Assembly: GCA_034933685.1 (NCBI GenBank)
Contig: JAYFNB010000011.1
Span: 1-64,000 of the forward strand
Length of the DNA: 64,000 bases
Direction of reading: 5' to 3'
Source of the DNA: UBA8514 sp034933685
GTDB taxonomy: Bacteria > Bacillota > Clostridia > Lachnospirales > Anaerotignaceae
Shown here: positions 45,630-54,665 of the stretch, piece by piece
How the letters are laid out: each line of letters begins with the position of its first letter
Numbering within the stretch: position 1 is the stretch's first letter
Made by a program: the position numbers and the translations under genes
Notes under the pieces: model-generated
Seen by the model: the letters and a program-made list of their open reading frames with translations, nothing else
Told to the model about the DNA's origin: nothing
The model's database searches: none

Positions 45630-46799
45630 ATGGATAATTTTGACCAATATAGAGATGAAGTTATTGAGTTAAGAAGACATTTTCATAAGTATCCAGAACT
45701 TGGGTTTCAGGAGTATGAAACTTCAAAATTTATTAAAAATTATTTGATAAATTTGGGGTTAGAGCCAAAAGTGGTGGCAAAAACAGGAATTGTTGCTTGT
45801 ATAGAAGGTGAACAACCTGGTAAGACAATACTTTTAAGGTCTGACATGGATGCACTGCCCATACAGGAGGAAAATGATTTTTCTTTCGCATCTAGTAATG
45901 AAGGTGTAATGCACGCCTGCGGTCATGATGGTCACATGGCAATGCTTTTAGTGGCTGCAAAAATTCTTGTTAGTAACAGAAGTAAAATTAAAGGAACAGT
46001 GAAACTTGTATTTCAGCCTAATGAAGAATCAGATGGTGCTAGCTTTATGATTAAGGAAGGCGTGCTGAAAAACCCGGATGTAGATGCTTCTTTTGCAGTT
46101 CATCTTTGGACTCCAATAGAAAGTGGAAAAATAGGCTTAAAAAGCGGTCCGGTTATGGCTGAAATGTATAATTTTAAGATTACACTGAATGGCAAAGGCG
46201 GACATACATCGGCACCAAATGACGGAGTAGACACCATTATTTGTGCGGCAAACATAATACAATCGGTGCAGACAATACAGACAAGAGAAATTAATCCCAT
46301 GGACACAACGGTAATTGTGTTTGGAAAAATAAATGGAGGAACATCTTCCAATATTATTGCTGACCGTGTGGACATGGAGGGAACTCTACGATATCTTTAT
46401 GACGGAAGCGACGATAGTGAACAGCAGCCTAGGAAACGGTTTATAAGAATTGTAGAGGCGATATGTCAAGCTCATAGGGTAGATTGTAAAATAGAATTTA
46501 TACCAAGTAATTACATCGTTTTAAATGATGAAAAGAGTGTTGAATTTTTAAGAAATGATGTGTTAAGCCAGTTTGTTAAAGCTGAAAATATTGTCCCATA
46601 CTGCTGTATGGGAGGAGAAGATTTTTCGGAGTTCACAAGTCACAATAATATTCCAGGCGCACTAATTTTTATAGGCACGGGAAATCAAGCAGTAGGAAGT
46701 GATAAACCCCATCACAGAAGTGATTTTACAATTGATGAAGATACACTGCTTACTGGTATAAAAATACATGTAACTGCAGCTTTGGAGTATTTGAAATAA
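45630..46799 (+). CDS. M20-family amidohydrolase
   Basis: A 389-residue metal-dependent hydrolase of the hippurate/N-acyl-amino-acid amidohydrolase group. Metal-binding motifs are RSDMDALPI (about 70-78), HACGHDGHMA (about 91-100), NEESDGA (about 131-137) and GGEDFSEF near 328; HxRSDF lies near the end. It deacylates N-acyl amino acids or related amides. It lies 31 bases before the M24 gene, forming an operon with it and, past a terminator, the TRAP transporter. Confidence 0.9.
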   Translation: MDNFDQYRDEVIELRRHFHKYPELGFQEYETSKFIKNYLINLGLEPKVVAKTGIVACIEGEQPGKTILLRSDMDALPIQEENDFSFASSNEGVMHACGHDGHMAMLLVAAKILVSNRSKIKGTVKLVFQPNEESDGASFMIKEGVLKNPDVDASFAVHLWTPIESGKIGLKSGPVMAEMYNFKITLNGKGGHTSAPNDGVDTIICAANIIQSVQTIQTREINPMDTTVIVFGKINGGTSSNIIADRVDMEGTLRYLYDGSDDSEQQPRKRFIRIVEAICQAHRVDCKIEFIPSNYIVLNDEKSVEFLRNDVLSQFVKAENIVPYCCMGGEDFSEFTSHNNIPGALIFIGTGNQAVGSDKPHHRSDFTIDEDTLLTGIKIHVTAALEYLK

Positions 46800-46830
46800 G
46801 ATAAACTGATATGAAAAAGGGGAGATTATT

Positions 46831-48021
46831 ATGTCAGAAATGTCAATGCCTTTTGAAAAAAAGGAATACTTGGAAAGGTTGGCAAAGGTTAAAAAAAGCA
46901 TGGCAGACAAAGGAATAGACGTTCTTTTGGTTACAGATCCTGCTAATATTTGCTATTTAACAGGCCATAACGCATGGTCATTCTATGTTCACCAGACGGT
47001 ACTTGTAGAGCTTAATGAGGAAATGCCTTATTTTATAGGGCGCTATATGGACGCTTTTTGTGGCGTAGTAAAAACTACATGGCTTGACGAAGAACACGTT
47101 AGGGCATACAGCGACGACTATGTACAAAGCAATATCAAGCATCCCATGGATTACATTGCAGACGTTGTTAAAGAACTTAAATTAGAGAAGAAAAATATTG
47201 CGGTTGAAACAGATAATTATTATTTCTCGGGAAAAGCATACCTTCGCCTTATTCAGGGACTGTCACAAGCTAAGATGGTTGACGGAGATCTTTTGGTAAA
47301 CTGGGTAAGAATAATTAAGTCTCCGGCTGAACTTGCTTTGCAAAAAAAGGCTGGAAAGCTTGCGGAAATAGCAATGCAGGCTGCTGTTGATAATCTTCAT
47401 GGCGGAACAAGACAGTGTGATGTAGTTGCTGAAATTTATAGAGCACATCTTAGAGGTACAGAGGAATTTGGTGGAGATTATCCGGCAATCGTTCCACTTA
47501 TGCCTTCTGGAGATACTGCAGGTGCACCACATCTTACTTGGACAGATAAAAAATATCCTGATAATATAGTTGTTGCTGCCGAGCTTACAGGCTGCTATAT
47601 GAGATATCATTCACCTATGGCCAGAACAATATGCATTGGCAGACCAAAGCAAATTGTTATTGATACTGCTGAAATAGTAGTGGAAGGAATTAACGCAGCA
47701 CTTGAGCAGGTTAAACCTGGAAACACCTGTGAACAAGTAGAAGCTGCATGGAGAAAAGTATTATCTAAACATGGTATGGAAAAAGAATCTAGAATAGGAT
47801 ATTCTATGGGACTTAACTTCCCGCCAGACTGGGGCGAGCACACAGCAAGCCTTAGACCTGGGGATAAAACAGTTTTAGTCCCAGGAATGACATTCCATTG
47901 CATTCCTGGTATGTATCTGGATGATTTTGGTGTTTCTATAAGCGAAGCACTTATGGTTACAGAAACAGGACATCAAACCTTTGCTAATTATCCAAGAAAA
48001 CTTATTATTAATAACGACTAA
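46831..48021 (+). CDS. M24-family creatinase/ectoine-hydrolase-like protein
   Basis: A 396-residue pita-bread-fold protein. An N-terminal creatinase-like domain has VTDPANICYLTGHNAWSFY; the C-terminal M24 domain has FGGDYPAIVPLMPSG, APHLTW and DWGEHTASLRPGD. The segment VVAAELTGCYMRYHSPMARTI lacks the usual first Asp metal ligand, as in creatinase-type members. These features resemble ectoine hydrolase (DoeA) more than Xaa-Pro aminopeptidase. Substrate unproven; the M20 hydrolase beside it could remove an acyl group from the product. Confidence 0.82.
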   Translation: MSEMSMPFEKKEYLERLAKVKKSMADKGIDVLLVTDPANICYLTGHNAWSFYVHQTVLVELNEEMPYFIGRYMDAFCGVVKTTWLDEEHVRAYSDDYVQSNIKHPMDYIADVVKELKLEKKNIAVETDNYYFSGKAYLRLIQGLSQAKMVDGDLLVNWVRIIKSPAELALQKKAGKLAEIAMQAAVDNLHGGTRQCDVVAEIYRAHLRGTEEFGGDYPAIVPLMPSGDTAGAPHLTWTDKKYPDNIVVAAELTGCYMRYHSPMARTICIGRPKQIVIDTAEIVVEGINAALEQVKPGNTCEQVEAAWRKVLSKHGMEKESRIGYSMGLNFPPDWGEHTASLRPGDKTVLVPGMTFHCIPGMYLDDFGVSISEALMVTETGHQTFANYPRKLIINND

Positions 48022-48030
48022 CAAGTTGTT

Positions 48031-48066
48031 AAAATAGCATTGATTTTAGCAATCAATGCTATTTTT
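48031..48066 (+). terminator. terminator between the M24 gene and TRAP genes
   Basis: A 15-bp perfect stem AAAATAGCATTGATT with its complement, 5-base loop, ending in T-rich sequence. It would limit read-through into the transporter, implying partial attenuation or a second promoter. Confidence 0.8.
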
Positions 48067-48132
48067 AAATTTCTATTGAACCACGTTTATAACAGTAACT
48101 TGTACTATTATGGGGCGGAAAGAGGTGGCGAT

Positions 48133-48735
48133 ATGATTGATAAAATTAATTTGGTAATTTTAAGGATAGAGGACTTTTTACTTAGTTATATTACAATAGC
48201 AATGGCGGTACTTTTGGTTGCGAATGTATTTTTTAGAAGTGTGTTGAATAACAGTCTTAGCTTCGCAGAGGAGTTAGGTGCATTTTTTCTTGTAGTCATA
48301 ACATATATTGGCATAAGCACAGCAGCCAGATTTTACAGCCATATTAACATGAATGCAGTTTTGGACAATGTATCCTTTAGAATAAGAAAAGCGATGGTTA
48401 TAATTATTTCTTTATTTACATTTATTGTAACAGCATATCTTGGATATTTGTTTGTGTTATATGGTTTGGATTCTATGAAGGTTGGTAGAATTAGTACAGC
48501 AATGGAAATTCCTATGGTAATTATTATTATGATTCTGGCAGCAGGAATATTTATAACTTCATTACAATATTTAATTTGTTTTATAAAAAATATTACCAAT
48601 AAAGATGTAGTGTATCTTGGATCTCAGGCGAAGGCTGGTAAAGACGGTGAACTTGTTTATGAGGCTGATTTAAATGAGTTTAAACCTGCAGAACAAGAAG
48701 ATGAAGGTTTATTTGAAGGGAGTCGTGAAGTATAA
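48133..48735 (+). CDS. dctQ: TRAP transporter small permease (DctQ)
   Basis: A 200-residue four-helix membrane subunit. Segments lie near 17-37, 53-73, 90-112 and 128-152; FFRSVLNNSLSFAEELGAF is the family motif. The C-terminal tail is acidic. ATG 48133 after AGAGGTGG. Translationally coupled with dctM. Confidence 0.87.
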   Translation: MIDKINLVILRIEDFLLSYITIAMAVLLVANVFFRSVLNNSLSFAEELGAFFLVVITYIGISTAARFYSHINMNAVLDNVSFRIRKAMVIIISLFTFIVTAYLGYLFVLYGLDSMKVGRISTAMEIPMVIIIMILAAGIFITSLQYLICFIKNITNKDVVYLGSQAKAGKDGELVYEADLNEFKPAEQEDEGLFEGSREV

Positions 48736-50012
48736 TGTTATTGATGCTAGTAGTTATCATGTTTGGGCTGCTTATCTTTGGATTCCCAATGTTTATGTCA
48801 CTTTTAGTTGCATCTCTTAGTGTACTTCTTCTTTATTTTCCTAATGTTAACCCAATTATCATATCGCAGCAGTTGATAAATGGTATTTCTTCATCGGTTT
48901 TATTGGCAGTTCCTATGTTTATTTTTTCTGCTGACATAATGTGTTCAGGTCAAACATCAAAGCGTCTTTTAAATTTTATCGGTTCTTTTGTGCGCCATAT
49001 AAGTGGAGGCCTTGCCATTACAACTGGTGCAACGTGTACTCTTTTTGGTGCCATTTCTGGATCTACTCAGGCAACTGTTGTTGCAGTTGGAAAGCCTATG
49101 AAAAGTGTAATGATGGAGAATGGGTACAGAGAAGATGATACTGTTGGCCTTATTATTAACACAGCCAATATAGCACTTTTAATTCCGCCAAGTGTTGTTA
49201 TGATTATGTACTGTGTGGTTACGGGTACTTCTGTTGCAGAATTATTTATGGCTGGTATAGGCCCTGGAATTATACTCTTCTTAATGTTTGCTGTTTATAG
49301 TTTCTTCCTTGCAAAAGTGAGGCATACGCCAAATCAGAAAAAAGCCACGTGGAAGGAAAGAGGAATTGCATTTAAGCAGGCAATTATACCTTTGGGTTTC
49401 CCAGTAATTATTCTGGGTGGAATTTATTCCGGTGTTTTTAGTCCTACCGAAGCGGCAGCAATTTCTGTACTTTATGCAACAATAGTTGAAGTTTTTATTT
49501 TTAAAACTATTAAATTGAAAGATGTTCCTAAGATTGCAAAATCTACAGGACTTTTAACCGCAGCAATATTTATACTAGTTGCTTGCGGACAGGCTTTTTC
49601 ATGGGTTATATCTTATGCGCAGATACCTCAAATTCTTACAGCGTCGTTATTAGGGGATGCACCGAGTAAAATGCAAATTTTAATCTGGGTTACAGTTTTC
49701 TATTTCATAGGATGTATGTTTGTTGACCAGCTTGTTGTTATACTTATTCTTACACCTATCTTCTTTCCTATTGCAGTTGCGGCTGGAATAGACCCCATAC
49801 ATTTAGGACTTATTATTTCTGTACAAGCGGCCATTGGTTCTGCAACTCCGCCTTTTGGATGCAATATTTTTACTGCAAGTGCTATATTTAAAATACCGTA
49901 TTTAAAGGTTATAAAAGGAATACCACCGTTTATTGCTATTTTAGCAGTTGCTTCAGTTATTTTTATTGTATTCCCAAACACAGCGATGTGGTTCTATAAG
50001 TTGGTATATTAA
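48735..50012 (+). CDS. dctM: TRAP transporter large permease (DctM)
   Basis: A 425-residue, about 12-helix permease of the DctM/SiaM family: VPMFIFSADIM, GGLAITTGATCTLFGAISGSTQATVVAVG, LIPPSVVMIMYCVVTG and SPTEAAAISVLYA. It uses a sodium gradient for uptake of an acid or zwitterion delivered by the binding protein. Confidence 0.93.
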   Translation: MLLMLVVIMFGLLIFGFPMFMSLLVASLSVLLLYFPNVNPIIISQQLINGISSSVLLAVPMFIFSADIMCSGQTSKRLLNFIGSFVRHISGGLAITTGATCTLFGAISGSTQATVVAVGKPMKSVMMENGYREDDTVGLIINTANIALLIPPSVVMIMYCVVTGTSVAELFMAGIGPGIILFLMFAVYSFFLAKVRHTPNQKKATWKERGIAFKQAIIPLGFPVIILGGIYSGVFSPTEAAAISVLYATIVEVFIFKTIKLKDVPKIAKSTGLLTAAIFILVACGQAFSWVISYAQIPQILTASLLGDAPSKMQILIWVTVFYFIGCMFVDQLVVILILTPIFFPIAVAAGIDPIHLGLIISVQAAIGSATPPFGCNIFTASAIFKIPYLKVIKGIPPFIAILAVASVIFIVFPNTAMWFYKLVY

Positions 50013-50028
50013 AGGAGGTGGAGTTTTT

Positions 50029-51078
50029 ATGAAGGCGAAAAAAATATTAATTATGTCTCTGTTAGTAAGCACAGTGTTGTTTTCAGGATGTGGTGCTACT
50101 TCTAGCAGTGAGGGTAATGAACCGATTATTTGGCGCTTTTCTCATGAGGAAAGTGTAGGTAGCGTGCAGGATATGTATGCAAATAAATTTAAAGAGATTA
50201 TTGAAGAAAAAAGTGATGGTGCAATACAGGTTAAAGTATATTCATTAGGTCAATTAGGAGATAGTGTTGGGGCTGTAGAAATGCTACGCTATGGTGTTGT
50301 GGATTTTGCCATTAATAACCCCGCAACGGTTGCAACTATAGTTCCGGAGAATCAGCTTTTTAATTTGCATTTCGTTTTTTCTGATGACAGAGATGTGAAT
50401 AGAAAAATGCTAACAGAGGGCGAAACAATAAAAGAAATGAATAAACTCTATGAGGAAAAAGATATGATTCCGCTTAGTTGGTTCTCAGAAGGCTTTCAGG
50501 TTATAAGCACAAATAAAGAGATAAGAACTCCAAAAGATATAAAAGGTGTTAAGGTTAGAGTTATGGCATCGCCACTCCTTTTTGCAGCATATTCAGCATA
50601 TGGCGCGAATCCAACATCGGTGCCTTATATGGAATGCTATAGTAATTTACAGTTGAATATGATTGACTCAGTTGTACAGCCTGTTTTTGCTATGGAAGAG
50701 ATGAAATTTTATGAGGTTCAAAAATATTTAAACTTCCTTAATCATGAATTGTTCGTAGGCACATTTTGCACCAACCCAGGATTTTGGAACAACACTACAG
50801 AAGAACAAAAAGCTATGGTTGAAGGCGCATTAGAAGAACTTAACCAATATATATATGAAGTTGAGGGTGACTATGCTCAATCAAGGCTTGAAGCAATTAA
50901 AGCAAAAAGCGATATTGTTATTAATGAGTTTACACCTGAAGAAAGGGCAATGTTTAAAGAATTAAGTAGTGCTGGGCAAGAGCATTACGTAAACATTGTT
51001 GGGGAAGAAGGCTCAAAATTATTAGAGTTAATGAAAAAAGATCTTCAAACTGCAGAAGAAAGTTTAAAAGCGAAATAA
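50029..51078 (+). CDS. dctP: TRAP transporter solute-binding lipoprotein (DctP)
   Basis: A 349-residue extracytoplasmic protein. Signal peptide with lipobox LFSGC, then the DctP fold: IIWRFSHEESVGSVQD, VKVYSLGQLGDSVGAVEMLRYGVVDFAI and the ligand-anchoring segment GVKVRVMASPLLF (Arg). Aromatic residues in the ligand region differ from classic C4-dicarboxylate proteins. Strong AAAGGAGGTGG. Confidence 0.9.
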   Translation: MKAKKILIMSLLVSTVLFSGCGATSSSEGNEPIIWRFSHEESVGSVQDMYANKFKEIIEEKSDGAIQVKVYSLGQLGDSVGAVEMLRYGVVDFAINNPATVATIVPENQLFNLHFVFSDDRDVNRKMLTEGETIKEMNKLYEEKDMIPLSWFSEGFQVISTNKEIRTPKDIKGVKVRVMASPLLFAAYSAYGANPTSVPYMECYSNLQLNMIDSVVQPVFAMEEMKFYEVQKYLNFLNHELFVGTFCTNPGFWNNTTEEQKAMVEGALEELNQYIYEVEGDYAQSRLEAIKAKSDIVINEFTPEERAMFKELSSAGQEHYVNIVGEEGSKLLELMKKDLQTAEESLKAK

Positions 51079-51088
51079 GAATTTTGTT

Positions 51089-51123
51089 AACAGCCTAGTA
51101 GAAAAACTCTGCTAGGCTGTTTT
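51089..51123 (+). terminator. terminator of the TRAP operon
   Basis: AACAGCCTAG/CTAGGCTGTT, a 10-bp stem and a T run, 11 bases past the dctP stop. Confidence 0.82.
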
Positions 51124-51129
51124 AATGAG

Positions 51130-51182
51130 TGGAAAAAATATCATAGGCTCTCTGTTTTTCTCTGCCAAAGCTGAATTTATAT
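51130..51182 (-). repeat. dispersed repeat copy 2 (degenerate)
   Basis: Read on the - strand this matches the AAATT-AGCTTT-G core and the GGAGAG/GAGAGCC part of the repeats at 45282 and 59400. Translated, it gives YKFSFGREKQRAYDIF, like the NKFSFSGKKW reading of copy 1. Confidence 0.4.
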
Positions 51183-51353
51183 GTGTGCAAAGCAGGCGGA
51201 ACACGTTTATATAATAATGGTTTAGCCCCTTTTAAGATGGATTCAGGAACTGAATTTGCCGAACAAAAAGCGCTGTGTTGATATTTCTGAAAAAAGAGTT
51301 GCACTTGTACTAAGGGATGCATTATATTTTAAGAATGAGAAGAAATATTTACT

Positions 51354-51566
51354 TTGTTTGGAAACGGGCATGAAGCCACCGCTGAAATCATGTCGGATTT
51401 ATTAGAAGCAAACATTCCATTGAACCGAATTCAATTTCACCAACAAGTAAAACAAATTGCAATTGTTTTTAAGCTAAATGAAAGGCCGCCAGAGGGAGTT
51501 CTATTAAACAGAAAAGAAATTGAAAGCATTGGGTATAGTTTAAAAATAATGGAGAGGTTTCAATGA
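51354..51566 (+). pseudogene. DUF1874 (AcrIII-1/Crn2 ring-nuclease-like) gene fragment
   Basis: The 70-codon frame begins GNGHEATAEIMSDLLEANIPLNRIQF and continues IAIVFKLNERPPEGVLLNRKEIES, the C-terminal two-thirds of DUF1874. The catalytic histidine motif G-H-x-x-T is kept. The expected N-terminal 35-40 residues are missing in this frame: a TGA sits at 51336, and a related frame (KRVALVLRDALYFKNEKKY) precedes it shifted by one base. So it is probably a frameshifted remnant. DUF1874 members degrade cyclic oligoadenylate of type III CRISPR systems. No CRISPR array or cas gene is nearby. Confidence 0.6.
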
Positions 51567-51823
51567 AATTCAAATAATTAATTAATATATGGTACTCAAA
51601 AGATACTTTAACATGAGATATCTTAATATGACTGTTTTCTCATAAACAGAGAAAAATCATATAAAAATTTAGCAAATTTCAATAACATCCATGTGACATT
51701 CCTCAACAAAATGTACGATTTCGTGTATAGCAATTACTGCAATATTTAGGTACTATGATTGGATAAATACAAAGAGGCAGAAGAAAATTCAGTTGTGTAC
51801 CTTATTGGAGAGGAGAGGTTGTT
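51567..51823. promoter_or_regulatory. upstream region of modABC
   Basis: 257 bases without a gene. It holds a 7-bp hairpin TTTTCTC/GAGAAAA (51635-51655) and an AT-rich part with a TATGAT box near 51754. I cannot identify a ModE or molybdate-responsive site with confidence. Confidence 0.4.
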
Positions 51824-52684
51824 ATGAAAAAAGAAAAAAGAACAGTTTTTGCATTTTTATTATTATGTTGTAGTTTACTTATTTGGGCTACGGGATGTTC
51901 GGCAAAACAGGTTGAAACAAAAGAACCAGAAAAAACAGAGACAGCAGCAGATGAAAAAGTACAACCGGATCAAGAAACTACAATAAATGTATTTATTGCG
52001 GCAAGCTTAAATAACGCAATGGAAGAAATTCAAGAAGGATATAAACAGCAACATCCAGAAGTTAATATTGTTTTTAATCCAGATAGCTCTGGCACGCTGC
52101 AAACCCAAATAGAAGAAGGAGCAGAGTGTGACGTATTTATGTCTGCCGCCATGAAACAAATGAACAAGCTGAAGGAAGAGGGCTTAATTGTAGAAGGCTC
52201 AGATGCAAAGCTTTTGGAAAATGAGGTTGTACTAATTAAAGCAAAGGGTGCAGATACAAAAGTTACAGGATTTGAAAATATAACGGATGCGGCAAATATA
52301 GCACTTGCTGGAGAAGATGTTCCTGTAGGGGCATATGCAAGAGAAATATTTGAAAGCTTGGGAATTACGGACAAAGTGATGGCAATGGAAATTAATCAAG
52401 GAGCCAATGTTACGGCTGTTCTTACGGCAGTTTCCGAAAAAAGCAATGAAGTTGGTATTGTTTACGCAACAGACGCCGCGTCCATGGCTGATTCAGTTGA
52501 AATTATAGCAAGCGCACCAGAAGAAAGTCTTAAAACTCCTGTAATTTATCCCGTAGGGCTTGTTAAGAATAGTGATGCAAACGAAATACAGTCTGAGGCG
52601 GCTAAAGAATTTGTTGAATATTTGAAAACAGACAAAGCTATTTCAATATTTGAAAAATACGGATATTTGGCATATGCTGAATAA
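51824..52684 (+). CDS. modA: molybdate-binding lipoprotein ModA
   Basis: A 286-residue ABC substrate-binding protein. A signal peptide ends in the lipobox ATGC, followed by a Glu/Thr-rich linker (about 27-52) and the ModA fold: FIAASLNNAMEEI (oxyanion Ser), NPDSSGTLQTQIEEGAECDVFMSA, DVPVGAYAREIFESLG, YATDAAS. It supplies molybdate for the adjacent Mo-nitrogenase genes. GGAGAGGAGAGG before the ATG. Confidence 0.92.
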   Translation: MKKEKRTVFAFLLLCCSLLIWATGCSAKQVETKEPEKTETAADEKVQPDQETTINVFIAASLNNAMEEIQEGYKQQHPEVNIVFNPDSSGTLQTQIEEGAECDVFMSAAMKQMNKLKEEGLIVEGSDAKLLENEVVLIKAKGADTKVTGFENITDAANIALAGEDVPVGAYAREIFESLGITDKVMAMEINQGANVTAVLTAVSEKSNEVGIVYATDAASMADSVEIIASAPEESLKTPVIYPVGLVKNSDANEIQSEAAKEFVEYLKTDKAISIFEKYGYLAYAE

Positions 52685-52704
52685 TTTAGAATTAGGTGAT
52701 AGAA

Positions 52705-53400
52705 ATGCTGGAACTTTTGAAAAGCTTAAACTGGAGTCCATTATTTATTTCTCTTAAAACAGGTGCAGTGGCAACATTTATTGCGTTTTTTGCAGGGATA
52801 TATGCCGCAAGGCTAGTTATGAAGCTGAATAACAAAATGAAATTACTTTTAGATGGAATCTTCACCCTGCCGTTGGTTTTACCGCCAACGGTTGCGGGGT
52901 TTTTATTACTTCTTTTATTCAGCTTAAAAAGACCTTTTGGGAATTACCTTTATACAGCATTTGATATTAAAATTGTTCAAACTTGGCAAGGCTGTGTTAT
53001 TGCGGCAGTTGCAATTGCATTTCCGCTGATGTACCGAAACAGCAGGGCGGCATTTGAACAGATAGATGTTACACTAATTCAAGCTGGAAGAACCCTTGGT
53101 ATGAGCGAAGCGGATATATTTTGGAAGGTGATTATGCCTATAGCTTCACCTGGAATTGCCTCTGGAACGGTGTTGGCTTTTGCAAGAGCCTTAGGGGAAT
53201 ACGGTGCAACTTCAATGCTTGCAGGGAATATATTAGGCAAAACAAGAACAATAGCAGTAGCAATAGCGTCTGAAACGGCGGCAGGGAATTATGACAAAGC
53301 GGGCATTTGGGTTTTAGTCATAGTAGCTCTGTCGTTTTTTATTATACTAACAATTAATGTTATTTCTGCAAATGGAATGAAGTATTTCAGGAGGTGGTAA
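52705..53400 (+). CDS. modB: molybdate ABC transporter permease ModB
   Basis: A 231-residue permease with about five to six helices and the EAA-type loop near RTLGMSEADIFWKVIMPIASPGIASG. LPLVLPPTVAGFLLL and FARALGEYGATSMLAGN are ModB signatures. ATG 52705 follows AGGTGATAG. Confidence 0.92.
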   Translation: MLELLKSLNWSPLFISLKTGAVATFIAFFAGIYAARLVMKLNNKMKLLLDGIFTLPLVLPPTVAGFLLLLLFSLKRPFGNYLYTAFDIKIVQTWQGCVIAAVAIAFPLMYRNSRAAFEQIDVTLIQAGRTLGMSEADIFWKVIMPIASPGIASGTVLAFARALGEYGATSMLAGNILGKTRTIAVAIASETAAGNYDKAGIWVLVIVALSFFIILTINVISANGMKYFRRW

Positions 53401-53401
53401 T

Positions 53402-54427
53402 ATGTGCCTTGAGGTAAGCATTAAAAAAAGAATTGGTACATTTAAGCTAGAGGTTGAATTTAACACAGACAATAACCATATAGGCATTTTAGGGGCAAGC
53501 GGTTGCGGAAAAAGTATGACCCTAAAGTGTATTGCTGGAATTGAAAATCCAGACGAGGGACGGATTGTGTTGGATGGAAAGGTTTTGTTTGATTCCAAGG
53601 AGAAAATTAAGCAGTTGCCACAGAAAAGAAAAATCGGGTACTTATTTCAAAATTACGCACTGTTTCCTAACATGACAGTTACTAAAAATATTGGCATTAC
53701 CAAGGCAACAGATGAAAAAATTACTTCTCTTATAAGCAAACTGCATTTGAAAGGTTTGGAGGACAGATACCCAAGCCAGCTATCCGGAGGAGAACAGCAA
53801 AGGGTGGCGTTGGCAAGAATTTTGGCTTATGAGCCAGAAATGATTATTTTAGATGAGCCTTTTTCTGCCCTTGATGGATATTTAAAAGACCAGTTGCAAA
53901 GAGAAATGCTTGAAATTTTAGCTGATTACAAGGGTAAAGTAATAGTGGTATCTCACAGCAAAAGTGAAATATACAGATTATCGGAGCAGTTAATTGTAAT
54001 GGACAAAGGCAAGGTTGTATTATGTGATGACAAAAAGAAAGTTTTTAATAATCCTCAATTTGTGCAGGTTGCAAGGCTTACAGGTTACAAAAATATATCT
54101 AAAGCAAAAAAAGTTGATGATTACTGTATAAATGCCTTGGACTGGAATATTACACTTAAAACAAAGGAAAGAATTTCAGACAGTATTGAATATGTAGGCA
54201 TTATGTCTAACCGCATTGAGGCACTGCCTTTTGTTCAACAGGAGGCACAAAAAGAAAATATTATGAAAGTGGATTTGGTGGAGATGTCACAAATGCCTTT
54301 TAACACAAACTACATAGTAAGAAATATTAGCGGTGGAATGAGTGACATATGGGTTAAGACAGCAAACCAAAAGGAAATTAGAGGAATTATAATTCCGGAA
54401 AGTCATTTGGTGCTGCTTCGTCAATGA
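53402..54427 (+). CDS. modC: molybdate ABC transporter ATPase ModC
   Basis: A 341-residue ATPase. Walker A GASGCGKS, Q-loop LFQNYALFP, signature LSGGEQQR, Walker B MIILDEP, switch VVSHSKSE (His). The C-terminal part (about 235-341) is a regulatory extension, possibly a divergent molybdate-binding module. Only one base separates it from modB. Confidence 0.93.
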   Translation: MCLEVSIKKRIGTFKLEVEFNTDNNHIGILGASGCGKSMTLKCIAGIENPDEGRIVLDGKVLFDSKEKIKQLPQKRKIGYLFQNYALFPNMTVTKNIGITKATDEKITSLISKLHLKGLEDRYPSQLSGGEQQRVALARILAYEPEMIILDEPFSALDGYLKDQLQREMLEILADYKGKVIVVSHSKSEIYRLSEQLIVMDKGKVVLCDDKKKVFNNPQFVQVARLTGYKNISKAKKVDDYCINALDWNITLKTKERISDSIEYVGIMSNRIEALPFVQQEAQKENIMKVDLVEMSQMPFNTNYIVRNISGGMSDIWVKTANQKEIRGIIIPESHLVLLRQ

Positions 54428-54482
54428 ACTGATTTATGAAAAATAGTATCTTTTTTTCAGTATTTTTTGTAATTGTTGCAGT

Positions 54483-54512
54483 ATTGTAACTATAGTTACA
54501 ATCTCATATAAT
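54483..54512 (+). promoter_or_regulatory. nifH promoter with a perfect 20-bp palindrome
   Basis: ATTGTAACTA followed by its exact reverse complement spans 54483-54502. Within and after it lies a promoter: TTGTAA (54484-54489), 17 bases, TATAAT (54507-54512). An operator covering the -35 and spacer implies control by a dimeric repressor. Sigma-54-type GG/GC elements were not seen. Confidence 0.7.
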
Positions 54513-54540
54513 AAATTCATAAATTGAATATGCACCTGAC

Positions 54541-54578
54541 AAAGGCGTTGGAAAAGAAATCTTTCCTACGCTTTTTTT
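54541..54578 (+). terminator. terminator-like hairpin in the nifH leader
   Basis: AAAGGCGT and GGAAA pair with TTTCC and ACGCTTTT (one T-T mismatch, one G-U), loop AGAAATC, then a T run. It lies between the palindromic promoter and nifH. It could attenuate nif transcription, or terminate modABC if a weaker downstream promoter serves nifH. Confidence 0.65.
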
Positions 54579-54665
54579 CATATACCGGTTGTGAAAATAG
54601 GGGTGTATTCTAAATAATTTTAAACTTAAACTTATAGGCAGTTTTTTAATAAGGAGGACGATAGT

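Noticed and set aside
46831..48021. Plain Xaa-Pro aminopeptidase call
   Set aside because: The first metal-ligand Asp is missing and creatinase/DoeA-type motifs are present, so the peptidase name would mislead.
51122..51322. A leftward 66-codon protein gene
   Set aside because: It reads through the degenerate dispersed repeat, has no good ribosome site, and its end matches the repeat's reading in other copies.
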